Source: Tuctoria greenei
Lineage: Eukaryota > Streptophyta > Magnoliopsida > Poales > Poaceae
NCBI GenBank assembly: GCA_036927565.1
Contig: JAYESD010000008.1
Span: 113,940,279-114,004,278 of the forward strand
Reading direction: 5' to 3'
DNA: 64,000 nucleotides
Both the position numbers and the translations under genes were made by a program. Each line of letters opens with the position of its first letter. Position 1 is the first letter of the stretch. The notes under the pieces are model-generated. The model had not been told where the DNA came from. It worked only from the letters and a program-made list of their open reading frames with translations, and made no database searches. This document shows positions 34,586 through 45,967 of the stretch, piece by piece.

Positions 34586-36884
34586 TTAGGCCTTGGCTTT
34601 AGGTACCCAAACGGTGTTGGGTCCTTTGATGTTAGTCAAGAGGCACTTGGGCACCCACACACAAGGTTTAGGACCCTTGCGGTGTGGCCCAACATACCTA
34701 GCATATGCCTTTCCAAACTTGTTCCATAATAGAATATATGAAGCATCAAAATCATAGAACAATGGATGCGGTTCTCTCTTAGGCATTTAAGGTGTAGTAG
34801 CAATGTTCTTTCCCTTAGTGTTGTATGAGCCTACTTTGACAAAAACAATCAAGTTTTTGCCATTCTTGGGAGTTTTGACATTTTGCCTCATCCCCCTAGA
34901 ATAACCAAGACCATCCTTGACAAGGGGATGTCTTGTGTTGGTAAATGCACTACGTGCATATGCCACCTTCTCCTTGTCAAAAATACCACCCTTGGGTGCT
35001 TGATTGGTTTGTGCCAACTTTAGCTCATCTTTTAGTTTTATGATTAAGTTTGAGCATTTACAAGGTTGAGATGCTCCAGATTTAATATTTGTGGAAGGTG
35101 AGCTTGTAGAGGAAGAGGGTGCATTGACCTTGAGAAACTTCACTTGCGTCTCAAGGATCTTGTTAGCTTGTGTCAAACTAACAAGTTCATCCTTGAGCAC
35201 AATTGTAGTGTTCTCAAGGTTTGAGCAAGTTTCCTTACTCAAAGCGAGTTCACGCTCAAGTGCCTTGCTTCTTTCTCTTTCAAGCTCCAAGAGCTCCTCA
35301 ACCTCTTAACATCTCTCCTTTTGTTGTACGAGCATGTCCTCTTGACAGTTGATGAGTTCTTCCTTCTCAAATATCTCTTTCGTTAACAATCTCAATCTCT
35401 TCAAGGTGCTTTTGCTCATGTCTTTAAGCATGTGTTCATTTTCACTACTACTATCAAAATCATCATGAGAAGAAATTGAAGAGGAGGATTTAGATTTAAC
35501 CTTCTTTCTTCCCTCCTTGGCCATGAGACATGTCGGCCTTGAGATTTCCAAGTTGGGGAAGAGCTTGTTCTTCGTTGTTGTCTTCTTCATACCAATAGTT
35601 GCTACTTTCTCATCTTCATCGAAGGAGGATTCCTCATTTGAATCCCACTCCTTTCCAAGGTGGGCATGTCCGGATTGCTTCTTCTTCTTGAAGTACTTCT
35701 TTTCTTTGGACTTGCCCTCCTTCTTCTTTTTGTTTTGTTCATGTGGACAATCCACAATGAAGTGACCATATTCTCCGCAATTGTAACAAGCCCTTTTTGA
35801 TCTTGTTTTGGGCTTGTCTTCGCTTCTCCTCTCATTTTGGTAGCTCCCCCTCCTCCTTCTAAGCATCCTCTTGAAGTTGTTGATGAAGAGAGCTTCTTCC
35901 TCATTAGTGTTGAGACTCTCCTCATCACTCTCTCCCTTTTCTTGAGATTTTGAGGACGTTGCTTTGAATGCAACATCCCTTTTCTTGGAGGAGGAGGAGA
36001 GCTTTTGTAGATCATTGTAGAACATCGCTTCTTTATCCATCATCTCATGGTTGATGATTCTCCCTAGCACTTCTTCGGGAGTCATCTTGTGGAAGCCCGG
36101 ACTTTCACGAATTAGTGAGCAAAGAGTGACGTTTCGAGGCATGAATGCTCGAATCATCCTCTTTACTACCTCGTGGTTGGTCCACCGGGTGCTTCCATAT
36201 GATCGACTCTTGTTGATGAGAGTCTTGAGGCGGTCATACATATCTTGTGGAGATTCACTCTCCATGATGGTAAATCTCCCAAGCTCTCCTTCGATCATCT
36301 CGATCTTTGCTTCCCTTATGACGCGGTTGCCTTCGTGCGCCGTCTTGAGGGTATCCCAAATCTCCTTGGAAACCTCCAACCCTTCAATGCGGTTGAACTC
36401 CTCACGAGTCAATGAGGAGGTAATCACTCCAACGACTTGAGCATTGCGATGTAGAAGGACGGCTTGCTCCGCAGTGATTGTCTTCCTCATTTTCGGGAAG
36501 GTGAACACCTGTCATCACAATTTGCCACAAGCTAGGGTTTAAGGAAATGAGGTGCATCTTCATATTATGCTTCCACATAGAATAATCATTTCCATCAAAC
36601 TGAGGAAGTTTGCCAATGGGAATAGACAAGTAATGGTTTCTAGCGGTAAGTTGCTCATAATTGTAAGGATATCGAGAGTAGTCTTGTGAACTACTCCCGT
36701 TGTCGATGTTGACCGGAGCAATTGGCTTGATTTACTTCTTTGACACGTTGAGCTTCTCACGAAGCCGTGCTTTGAGCATCCGAACTTCTTCATCATCATT
36801 TGGATCATCTTGAAGAACATCGACGTTCTTCGTCTTGGTGTCATCGACGACCACCGGAACCTCGTTGTCACCCCTTCTGGCCAT
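34586..36884 (-). pseudogene. gag of copia element 2, broken
   Basis: Minus strand from ATG 36884 (MARRGDNEVPVVVDD). A TAA lies near 36735. Gag core 36629-36402 (LPQFDGNDYSMW), a 400-codon frame 36508-35306 with the UBN2-like region and an intact CCHC knuckle CYNCGEYGHFIVDCP, a coiled coil, then 35290-34787 and 34786-34586 ending in WVPK repeats. Stops near 35306 and 34787 break it. The knuckle that is mutated in element 1 is intact here. Confidence 0.86.
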
Positions 36885-36921
36885 TACTTCTCCGAGTTGT
36901 TAGACTCTTGGGGAAAAGCCC

Positions 36922-36933
36922 ACTCTGATACCA
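36922..36933 (-). promoter_or_regulatory. Primer binding site of element 2
   Basis: Minus strand TGGTATCAGAGT, one base away from the usual Met-tRNA complement at its last position. Confidence 0.88.
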
Positions 36934-36935
36934 AT

Positions 36936-38557
36936 TGAAGTCGCCTAGAGGGGATGAATAGGAAATAATACCTAAAATGACTTAATTAAACGAGATTAAT
37001 TCTCTAAGGCCGGACTAGTCTGCACAGGGTCGAACTAGTCCGCTCAGCACAGGGTGAAAACTCTAAAACTTGATTTTTACAAGTTATTTGCGGAAATAAA
37101 GTTCACCAATGATATGAGCAATGTGTAGTAAACTTGTGAAGCTCAAATTGGGAGGTTTAAACACTTAGATTGGAAGTTTATAATAATGATCAAAGTGTAA
37201 GGCAATAAGAGCAAAGTGAACCCTAATAGCAATACTAGTGATCACGAAAAGCAAGAGACAAGTGAAACGAGATTTATCCTGTGGTTCAGCTCCACGAAGA
37301 AGCCTACCTCCATGTTGAGAAGTCCACACAAGGACCGGGTCTCACTTTACCCTTCTCTCACCAAGCCACCACGATGGTCGGCTTGGTTTCCACTATATCA
37401 ATGGGTAATCACCAAGTTTGATGGGGCTGCTCACAACTTCAGGCTCCCACAAATCAATACAAGAGGAGCACACGAAGCTCAACTCACACAAGCCACAAAA
37501 CACAACACAATGTGCAAGAGATCAAACCGAGAGCCAAAGCGCGATGATCTTCCTTTACTCTCCTTCCCAAACCCTAATCTCTTCAAGATTTGCTCTTAAG
37601 GGGTTAGTAGGATGAGTAGAAGGCTTTGGAAGGCTCTAGGATGCTTGTGGCGGCGCTAGGGTTCAAGTCATTTTCAAATGAGCCCGGGGGTCCCCTTTTT
37701 ATAGAGGTCTCGAGCCCCTTTTGCTTACATTAGCAATGGGGCAGACTAATCTGGCCTTAGACCACGGACTAGTTTGGCCCTATGGGACCACTGACCCCCT
37801 GGTCAATTCCCGACAACAGCCACACTGAGCAACGATCGTCATGCTACCCGCCAAATTTCCAAATTCAAACGGTCACTTGACACCTGACTAGTCTGGTCAA
37901 CAACGGACTAGTCCGAAGTGGAACAGAACCACTTGGTCCGTCCAAAAACGGACTCTTCTGGGTTGGTCCGGACTAGTCCGGCCACAGGGGCGGACTAGTC
38001 CGGCCCCCTAGGGTTTTCTCTCGGTTTGTCACACTAAGTCCCAAATGGACAAGTCCGTGCCCAAACGGACAAGTCCGAACTACTCCAGAGAGCTTTGGTC
38101 CATCCAAAAATGGACAAGTCCGGACTTCTTGGACTTAGCTCTAAAATCACTCGGGGACACTCCAAAGACGCTTGGTCCGTCCAAAAATGGACTTGTCTGC
38201 CACGGCTGGACTAGTCCGGCCCTGAGGCCAGGACTAATCCAGCCTCCTAGGGTTTTTCTCATTTTAGGCTTCTCACTTAGGTTTTTCTCTAAATCACCAC
38301 TTTAAGCCCCTTGGTTTTATCTCAATGCACATGATACAACCACCCTCTCATATGATACGACTCATATAAGCTCAATACCATAGAAACCCTAATTTCTACG
38401 CTTGAGTCTTTGACACCAGTTTTCTCCTTTTTCGTTTTGAGGGTTTTCATCTCATTTCAATCCTTGTACCTGTGCTTAAGATCAAATTATCTCATTAGCC
38501 TCTTAATTGTCGTAATCAATCATCCAAAACCCATGGGGATGTCTAGATGCACTTTCA
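36936..38557 (-). repeat. 5' LTR of copia element 2
   Basis: 1622 bases. TATA box on the minus strand (TATAAAAA) at 37696-37703. CGGACTAGTCCG/CGGACAAGTCCG-type repeats at 37740-38245, in U3. Minus strand starts TGAAAGTGCATCTAG; ends CGACTTCA. Confidence 0.9.
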
Positions 38558-40520
38558 GCTTCGGTCTTTCTGCGACCAGGACCATACTCACAACTTCGGT
38601 AGTTGCCGAAATGTAAAGCAGTAAAGGCTCACCAGGATTCGAAGCTACCAATATCGGTAGTATGGTGAGGAGCTGTTTTAGCTCTTGAAATGCTTTTTAT
38701 GCTTCTTCAAACCAATGAAATGGTCTGGTCTTCCTCAAGAGTTTGAAGAAGGGTAGCGCCCGTTCTGCCAATCTTGAGATGAACTGGCTGAGCGCAGCTA
38801 GACATCCAGTTAACTTCTGGACATCTTTGATGCGGGCTGGGGGCCGCATATCTTCTATGGCCTTGATCTTCGCCGGATTTGCTTCAATTCCTTAAGGAGT
38901 CACCAAGAAACCTAGAAGCTTCCCGGAGCTAACCCCGAAGACACACTTGTTCGGGTTTAGCTTGGTGTGTGTGGTGCGCAACTTGTCAAAGACGGCTTGT
39001 AAGTTATCAAGGAGTGACTCCTTGTTTTTGATCTTCACAACGATGTCGTCGACATACACCTCCACTAAGTCTCTAATTAGCTCTCCAAATGTTTTGTACA
39101 TAGCTCGCACAAATGTTGAAGCAACATTTTTAAGACCGAACGGCATGACAGTATAACAATACAATCCATCTACTGTTATGAAGGCAGTATGCTCTTCATA
39201 TTCCTTAGACATTTGGATTTGATGATATCCAGAATATGCATCTAAGAAACACAATAGCTCACACCCGGAGGTGGAGTCCACTATCTGATCTATTCTAGGT
39301 AGTTGAAATGGATCCTTTGGACATGCCTTATTTAAGGTGGTGTAGTCGACACACATCCGAAGCTTCCCACCGGCCTTGGGTACAACAACTGGGTTTGTCA
39401 GCCATTTTGGATGGAAGACTTCCCGGATGAATCCAACTTCGAGCAACTTCTTGATTTCCCGTCGGATGAAGTTTTGTCGCTCGATTGATTGCTTCCGAAA
39501 CTTCTGGTGTACAGGTCGTGCATCTGGGTAAATCTTCAGATTGTGCTCAATCACCTCCCTAGGGATCCCAGGCATTTGTGACGGTTGTCAAGCAAACACG
39601 TCGACATTAGCCTGGAGGAAAGTGATGAGCGCGAGTTCCTATTTGTTGTTCAGACCTCCCGATATACGGGTAGTCTGAGCAGCGTCAGAACCAATTTGGA
39701 TGACTTTGACGGGAACGTCGGTGTCGCCGCTTGGTTGCACACAGGGTGCAGATGTAGAGCCTTTATGACGAATGCTCAGAGGGTTCGGAGCTAGCTCCTT
39801 AGCGGATACTTACTCTTGCGCTGTGGTAAGCACATAGAGTTCTTCTAGAGCAGTACTCCTACGGTGCGATCTCTGCGGATCCAGAGAACGCCCGTGGGTG
39901 TTGGCATCTTCAACACTAAGTAACCATAATGAGTTGCGGCCATGAACTTGTACAAGACTGGCATGCCCAGAATGGCATTGAACGGCAGACTGATCTGCAC
40001 GACGTCGAAGACCAATTTCTCAATTTTGTAGTTCTCCCGAGTCCCGAAGGTCACTGGGAGTGTGATGGAACCGAGAGGTGTAATGTTCCCGGACCTACCT
40101 CAGAGAAAGTTCGGGATGGGCGAAGGTCCGAGGGCCAGAGCTGAAGCTTAACAAAAGCTTTGATGCTTATGAGGTTTAGCCCTGAACCTCCGTCCACCAT
40201 CACATGGTGGAGTTGAATATTGTTAATGGTGGGTGACACCATCAATGGGAGTTGACCAGCCCTGATCATGTTTCGGGGGTAGTCCGAAGCATCAAAAATG
40301 ATGAGAGTATCCATCCACTTCCGATGTGGCTCCACCTTAGTAGTGGGAGCTGCCACGTCCATGTCCCGCCACATTGTCTTGAGGACGCGGCGAGAGGTGA
40401 TGTCCCAAGAACCACCATAGATGGTGTTTAGGGTCTTCCGACGCTCATTGTTAGAAACGTCGGAATCGTCGTCGACAGTGTTGTAAACAGCTTTCAGGAC
40501 CTTCTTGGGGTCCTGAAAAC
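38558..40520 (-). pseudogene. Protease and reverse transcriptase of element A
   Basis: Minus strand. Protease 40374-40051 has VDGGSGLNLIS; Asp-Gly-Gly in place of Asp-Ser/Thr-Gly is usual for Tat/RIRE2-type gypsy elements. RT 39575-38892 is well kept: FIREVFHPKWLTNPVVVPK, LRMCVDYTTLNKACPKD, LDAYSGYHQIQM, YTVMPFGLKN and the catalytic YVDD (about 39053-39064), ending at a TAA at 38892. The frame then continues through the connection (38890-38558) until element 2 interrupts it. A stretch between protease and RT (39576-40050) carries stops. Confidence 0.85.
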
Positions 40521-42050
40521 CTAGCTCGTCTTCACCCGGAGCTTCGTCGACTTTTTGTTTTCCTTCCCGCAGACGGAAAGGAGCTTCTTCCCGACGCTTG
40601 TTATAGCGCTTGACAAGGTTCTAAACCTCCCAACATTCTTCCAGGTTGTGTTTGTCCATCTTGTGAATTGGACACCACGCCTTTGAACTGTTTTCGTCTT
40701 CTGACGAGGACGAGGTTGCTTCTCGGGGCGTGGCCCCCGACCACCCAGAGCTGCAGCAGCTGCATCGGTTGGTGCGCCCGCCGACAACTTCTTTTTGACG
40801 TTGTACTTCTTTTTCTTCTTGCCACTACCGGAGGTAGCGGCTTCAGTTTTGGAGGACTTCTTGTTGGCCTCCGGAGCTGGTTTGGAGTGCATTTCATGGC
40901 CCTCTGCATCTCTAGCACATTTGTCTGCTAGACTGAAGAGTTCCGTGACACTGGTGACTTCTTTGATGACCAACTTCTCCAACATTTTCTTATCTCGAAC
41001 ACTCTTTTTGAATGCAACGATAATAAAAGATCTCGAGATTGAAGAAATAGTATTCCGTACATAAGAAAACCACTGGATGAAGGATCGCAGCGATTCCTCC
41101 GATGTCTGCTTTACAGCAAATAGATCTAATTCAGTGCCAGGCCGGGTGTAAGAACTCCCGAAGTTGGCGGTGAATTGTTGGCAAGTTCCGCCCAACTATT
41201 AATAGAGTCAGGTGGTAGACTCATGAACCACGACCTTGCAGTCCCAGTTAAAGCCACCGAGAAATAATTGGCCATCACAACCTCATCACCTCCCGCTGCG
41301 AGTATGGTAGTGGAGTAAATTTGAAGGAATTCGGCTGGATTGATAGTCCCGTCGAATTTTTCCGGTAAGTGAGGTCGGAACTTCTGTGGCCATCTGACCA
41401 TGCGTAAATGCATGGCCAAGGCAGAACAGTCTCCTCCTACTCCCTGAGGAGCAGGGTTGTCCCAAGCCTCCCACCTCTCACGAGCACGCTCGATATGGAC
41501 ACGGTCGTTCTGCTGCCGGTAACGGCAATCCAGTTCCGACCGCAGTTCATGAGTCGGAATTCTGGTAATGGTGTGGGTGCGTCGTGCCCCGGGAGGCAAC
41601 AAAGTCACCTGCTGGGATGTAGCACGTCTCCTTTGTTGCGAGACTTGCAGACCAAGTCGGCCCGACAAGGTCTATCGTTGTGATGGTGCTCGCCCCGAAG
41701 GGGGAGGACCTTGATTGATGATGCCAGCAGCTGCAGCTGCAACCAGATGGTCAACATCACCTCTCCACTGCTCCATAACACCCTGGGGGTGCACCTGGAG
41801 GCGGTGGGTGTTGTAGGAGAGCTCGCGCAGCAATGAGCGCGTGCTCAGGGTTGTTGTTTGTCGATGCAGTGATCGACGCAGATGCACCATCTTATTGCAC
41901 AACATTGTTGGTCAGAACAGATGGTGGTTGTGGTGCCATAGTGCATGCTGGAACAATGGCACCTACTGGCTCGTGAGCGTTGGAGGGATTGCCTCCAGCA
42001 GGTTGTTCAACACGATTGCTGTTCGAAGATCCTGCGGCGGAATTCACCAT
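40521..42050 (-). pseudogene. gag of element A, broken
   Basis: Minus strand, likely ATG 42050 (MVNSAAGSSNSN). Gln/Pro/Ala-rich start with stops, then the retrotransposon gag core in 41668-41126 (RWPQKFRPHLPEKFDGTINPAEFLQIYST, ALTGTARSWFMSLP), shifting to 41195-40521 (LDLFAVKQTSEESLRSFIQWF). A Lys-rich linker precedes a Cys-His type cluster near 40650-40690 in another frame. Capsid function by family; stops at about 41899 and 41670 and a frameshift near 41160 make it nonfunctional. Confidence 0.82.
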
Positions 42051-42074
42051 CTTGGGATCTCAGGTGACACTACG

Positions 42075-42094
42075 CCCCTACCTAGTGCGCCAAA
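42075..42094 (-). promoter_or_regulatory. Primer binding region of element A
   Basis: Minus strand, directly after the 5' LTR end: TTTGGCGCACTAGGTAGGGG. It has the form of a tRNA 3'-end complement of the TGGCGC type used by Tat-like elements; I do not assign the tRNA. Confidence 0.55.
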
Positions 42095-42966
42095 TGTCGA
42101 AGTGTGACAACGACACTTCCCCCGGTACTACTAAAGTGTAGCCCGTGGAGCTTCTTGTTATGGTTGGGGCACGCAGAGATCAAGATCAAGATGACGACAC
42201 CAGAGGTTTACGTGGTTCGGGCCGCCTGAGCGTAATACCCTACTCCACAGGATGTGTGTGTGCGTGTGCGTGTGTGTGTGTGTTGTATTATGAATCACTC
42301 GGAAGCGTAGTCTATAGCTCAGCCTGACATTTTTCCCCCATTGTATCGTGCAGCTCAGTCCTTTTATAGTCCAAGGGCAGACCATTACATCATTCACCTG
42401 GCCCGACATGTGGCCCTGGTGTATTAAATTGCCCAATACAATGTCTACGAGTATTAAGCATGATTAATAGTGTGATAATGTGTCTTAAATGATAGCATTA
42501 CCTCTATTAATAGTGCTCTAATTGTGTGTCGTTAATACAACATTAACGACACGTAATCATGTCTTGTAACTGCCGCTTTGATTATCTCTTGAATGTCCGT
42601 GTGGAAGGAGATATGCCAGTGTATACTTTGATGAAGGTCCGGAGGCTCCACACGTGGTAGCTCCGGAGCTTCCCTTTGCGGGGAGGTAGCTCCGGCACCG
42701 CTGTGCACGTGTCAACACCAGAGCTTCCCTTTACTAGGAGTTAGGTCCAGAGTCATTATGCACGTGTTGATCGCGGAGCTTCCGTATGTCAGGAGGTTAG
42801 CTCCGGATTTACATTACACGTGTCAATCTCAGGAGCTATACATATGAGGGATGCGGGTCCGGTGTAATATGACATGTGGGGCCTGAGGAGACCTTCAATC
42901 TTGATGGAAGAACTCTTTTGCACTTCTTGCGGTATCATAGTGTACCCGGTACGCAGGGTACCAACA
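42095..42966 (-). repeat. 5' LTR of element A
   Basis: 872 bases, minus strand TGTTGGTACC...TTCGACA. TATA box (TATAAAAG, minus) at 42361-42368. U3 holds about four imperfect 58-60-base tandem repeats with CACGTG/ACGTGT cores (42645-42840). A (GT)n microsatellite with interruptions lies at 42253-42282. On the right, gatgt would be its target duplication; the partner is outside the window. Confidence 0.88.
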
Positions 42967-44005
42967 GATGTGCTGTTGCTTTAGGATTCTTACATTATGA
43001 TATAATTTAGTTACTTAACTTTGATTAAATTAGAGGATAAATTAACAAATCCTAATGAATAAAGCTGTTCAAAGTATTTTATTGATGTCCATAATGTATT
43101 TAATTTCACCTATCGTTTGATAAAAAAACGATGGTCACGAGTAGAATAGATTGTTGTCGTGTACTGTGTACGTACTAAGTGTAGCTTATGCTCTATAGGC
43201 TTGGAGAGTTCTGGCGTCGAAAGAGCATCTTCCTATTTTCATCGAGGTTAAGGCAAGTGCATGATGAGTTGTTTTATGAAATGTGTGATTTGCGCATTGT
43301 TAATTTCCCTCGTGTTGTGGATTCATTATTTGAGTTTTCAAGGTTCAATTGCTTTATGATTATTTTCTTTGAACTTCAAGATTCAAGTTGTTCATTGAAT
43401 TATCATTCAAGTACCGGTTAAGTCCGGAGTCGTTCTTATATTCAAGTTCCTGTGAGTAAGTGCTGGCCCCACTTGCTCGGCTTTACTGGTAAATGCTAAG
43501 TAGAATTCAAGTGTCGTCCGTTTCAGATGGAAACTACTATTTCATTGTTCCTTATTTCAAGTTCAAGTATCACTATGTTTCATTCAGTTGATTCGAATGT
43601 TCTTCAAGCTCTAAGTGTACTTGCTGAGTGTTTTTACTCACTCTTGTGTTTATTTGGTTTTTAGGTACCCATTGATCAAGCATGCATTGGTAAGAGGGCA
43701 TCATCTGCACTTGAGCACGCAAACCATTTAATAAGATTAGTTTATTGAATTTCTTAGTTAATTACATACTTTTGTGTCGTTAAGACTGCGGTGTGGTTAT
43801 TTGAGTCTTTAATCAACTAGTGGCAATGAATGTGAGTTTAATAGTGTTTCTATATAATATTATGGCTGTTATTGTGTTTTGCTGTCCGCGGATGATAGAG
43901 TTTTCAAGGGAGACTCTGCCAAAAATTTTAATATTTTTCTAACTTAGTAGTAGTGTTTAGATGGTTTTAGTAGCGCCCAGGGGCGTTCATACCTGGGGCG
44001 TTACA
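42967..44005 (+). repeat. Probable 3' part of an older gypsy LTR (Tekay-like)
   Basis: The stretch ends with GGGCGTTCATACCTGGGGCGTTACA, a form typical of gypsy LTR ends with the TGTAAC...GTTACA pattern, and contains CTTGCTGAGTGTTTTTACTC near 43620, a phrase common in Tekay-type LTRs (seen also near 56630 in element 4). No matching start lies to its right of A, so A may have inserted into it and the start would be left of the window. No gene seen. Confidence 0.4.
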
Positions 44006-45660
44006 ACAAGTCAAGTGTACCGCCAAACATATTGATATTAGGTTGCAAATAATAAAATTCAGGATCATACTATTGTTTTGAGCAAATCAGTAACAAACGA
44101 TTGCTTGGGGTACCGTTTACAAGAGGTCTTCCACCCAAGTGTTCAGTGAACACAAAGTCGACATCGGTTTAAGGAAGAGCCTATGATCAACTGGATACTA
44201 AGGGGCCATTGAGGGTAAGGTTACTTCTAAATCTGAGATATATCGTGGTCGTTCGAGTCAGATAGCATGTAATTGGCTATTCTTGATGCGGCGTGCCCTA
44301 TATGTTAAACATAAAGAAACTAACACTAAGTTTAGAATTAAGTAAGTGTAAGTTTTAAGATTAAGTATTAAGTTAGTCTTGATCCTTGGAGATCAAAGAG
44401 GAGAATATTGGAGTTGATCTCCAATTGGGCTCGACCGAGTGGGTCGAGTCCAACCCCATTGTCCTGATCGGGGACAACCACACAACTCTTGGTTGGGGCC
44501 CCCCTATTGTGTAGCACCACCATATATAAGAAAAGAGAGTCCTTCCACTAGAGAGGACAATTTTTAGAACCTCTAAGACAGGGTCCGATCTCCTTCTGTG
44601 CTACAGCAATGAGATGGGCTACGTACCACTACACCGACGCTGTCGTCTTTCTCAAGAATCTTCACGACATCCTCTTCCTCCAACCAAGGTACGCTCACCA
44701 AGGTGCGTGACCATCCTTCTACCTTTCTCTGTTCATGTTTTCTTCATCGTAATTAGGGTATTAGGTATCTGTTAATCTTGTTTATGAATAAGCTTAAAAC
44801 ATTAGACCTATGTTCATTCTAGTTCTAGTTACACTATGATTCATGATCTGATTAGATCAATGACTAGACTAAGTCTAAGATCTCGCAATTTCAACACTAT
44901 CATGTTCCTTGAGCAATCAGCTGACCAAACATTACACTTTTTCCTTAGCATTGGATGTTCTTTGATTCAATCTTTTTTGTGTTAGGAGATTGTTGTAACA
45001 TTGAAATGTTCATTGAGCAATGTGATGTAAGTTATACTTATTCAGAGTTGTCATGTGATCAAGCATGCATATTTAGCTTGTATAACCTGTGAACGTGGTG
45101 TCAGTCACCATGTACGTCCATCTTGAGGTTTGTTCATTTAGCTGTCAAAATGATGCATGTTATGGTATATCTAGAATTTTTTTATGATATAGCAGTACTT
45201 ATTATCGCTATAAATATGCATGTTACTCAATTTATTCTATTTTTTTAAATTCTTTAAATTTATAGAGCAGTTTTTTATTTTCCTGAATTTTTGACGAAGT
45301 TTTTTATGTTTCTGATTTTTTCAGCAATTTGTCGATTTTGTCTAAAATTTTGTTGGAGTACTTTACCCTCTGCTTCCCTCTGCCTTAAATTTTTGGTATT
45401 TGAAATTTTTATGATAATTTAGTATTTTTGAAAAATTCCTCATTTTTCTTATATTTTTTAGGATTTCAATTTTCTAGAATTTTTAGTTTTTTAGATTTTC
45501 AAATTTTTCTGATTTTTCCTGAGTTTATCACTTCTGAATTTCCAACCACAGGCAGGCCAATTCACGCTCCAGAGATGGGCACAGTCGGGAGCAGAGTGAT
45601 GGGGTTTCGTACCCGTCGGTGATTCTTTCCCTGAATTTTCTACCTCTACAGTCTAAGGAG
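44006..45660. other. Intergenic DNA with an LTR-like promoter fragment and a T-rich tract
   Basis: 44300-44700 looks like part of a copia-type LTR: starts TGTTAAAC, has TATATAAG at 44523-44530 and a following C/T-rich leader, but no matching end or target duplication was found. 45170-45540 is very T-rich low-complexity DNA. No protein-coding frame is convincing. Confidence 0.35.
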
Positions 45661-45686
45661 GCCTAGACAACATGCCATGCTCCTAA

Positions 45687-45749
45687 TGGGCCAAGGCCCA
45701 AAACATCCTTCTCCATTCATCAAAAATCCCCCTCGCCGCAAAACCCTAA
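45687..45749 (+). promoter_or_regulatory. Site II pair and telo-box upstream of the RRM gene
   Basis: TGGGCC at 45687-45692 and its mirror GGCCCA at 45695-45700, then AAACCCTAA at 45741-45749, 220-280 bases before the start codon. Site II (TGGGCY) plus telo-box (AAACCCTA) is the known combination in promoters of plant ribosomal-protein and ribosome-biogenesis genes, bound by TCP factors and Pur-alpha-type proteins. The 5' UTR start is not visible. Confidence 0.65.
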
Positions 45750-45967
45750 CCCCTCTCGCCGCACTCGTCCAAGCGACGGCTCCGTCTCCGAACGCGCGCA
45801 ACCACCGCCTCCGTCCTCCGCGGCACCGCTGAATCCTGGTAGGTGAAGCCGCACCAAACCCTCTCCGTTCAGCTCACTACATCCCGTTCTGGAGTGAGTG
45901 TGGTTGTGATTTCGTTTCTATGCGTTGGATCTTCATAGCGTAAAAGAAGCGAAGAGGTGCCGGCGCG

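Larger units (their letters stand above)
14567..38557 (-). mobile_element. Copia element 2 (SIRE/Maximus-type) with third ORF, itself split by element 3
   Basis: Minus strand. 5' LTR 36936-38557, primer site, gag 34586-36884, pol 31348-34565, ORF3 28816-30437, purine tract, 3' LTR in two pieces (14567-15381 and 27525-28311). Ends TGAAAG...CTTTCA. Flanks are gctcc (14562-14566) and gcttc (38558-38562), a target duplication with one mismatch. It interrupts the RT/RNase H connection of A. LTR ends and proteins are close to element 1, so the two are related subfamilies. Confidence 0.9.
1..42966 (-). mobile_element. Gypsy LTR retrotransposon A (Tat/RIRE2-like), split by nested copia insertions
   Basis: The element reads right to left: 5' LTR 42095-42966, primer site, gag 40521-42050, protease and RT 38558-40520, then after the element 2 insertion RNase H and a truncated integrase (12283-14566), then after the element 1 insertion a purine tract (443-460) and the first 442 bases of the 3' LTR, cut by the window edge. 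When element 2 and one copy of its 5-base target duplication are removed in the mind, the reading frame across the junction stays open, which supports the joint. Protease Asp-Gly-Gly and the RT style match the Tat/RIRE2 group of non-chromodomain gypsy elements as I recall them. Many stops and a missing integrase core make it a dead copy. Confidence 0.85.

Noticed and set aside
44300..44700. Complete solo copia LTR
   Set aside because: A TG start and TATA box are present but no matching CA end or target duplication was found, so only a fragment is noted.
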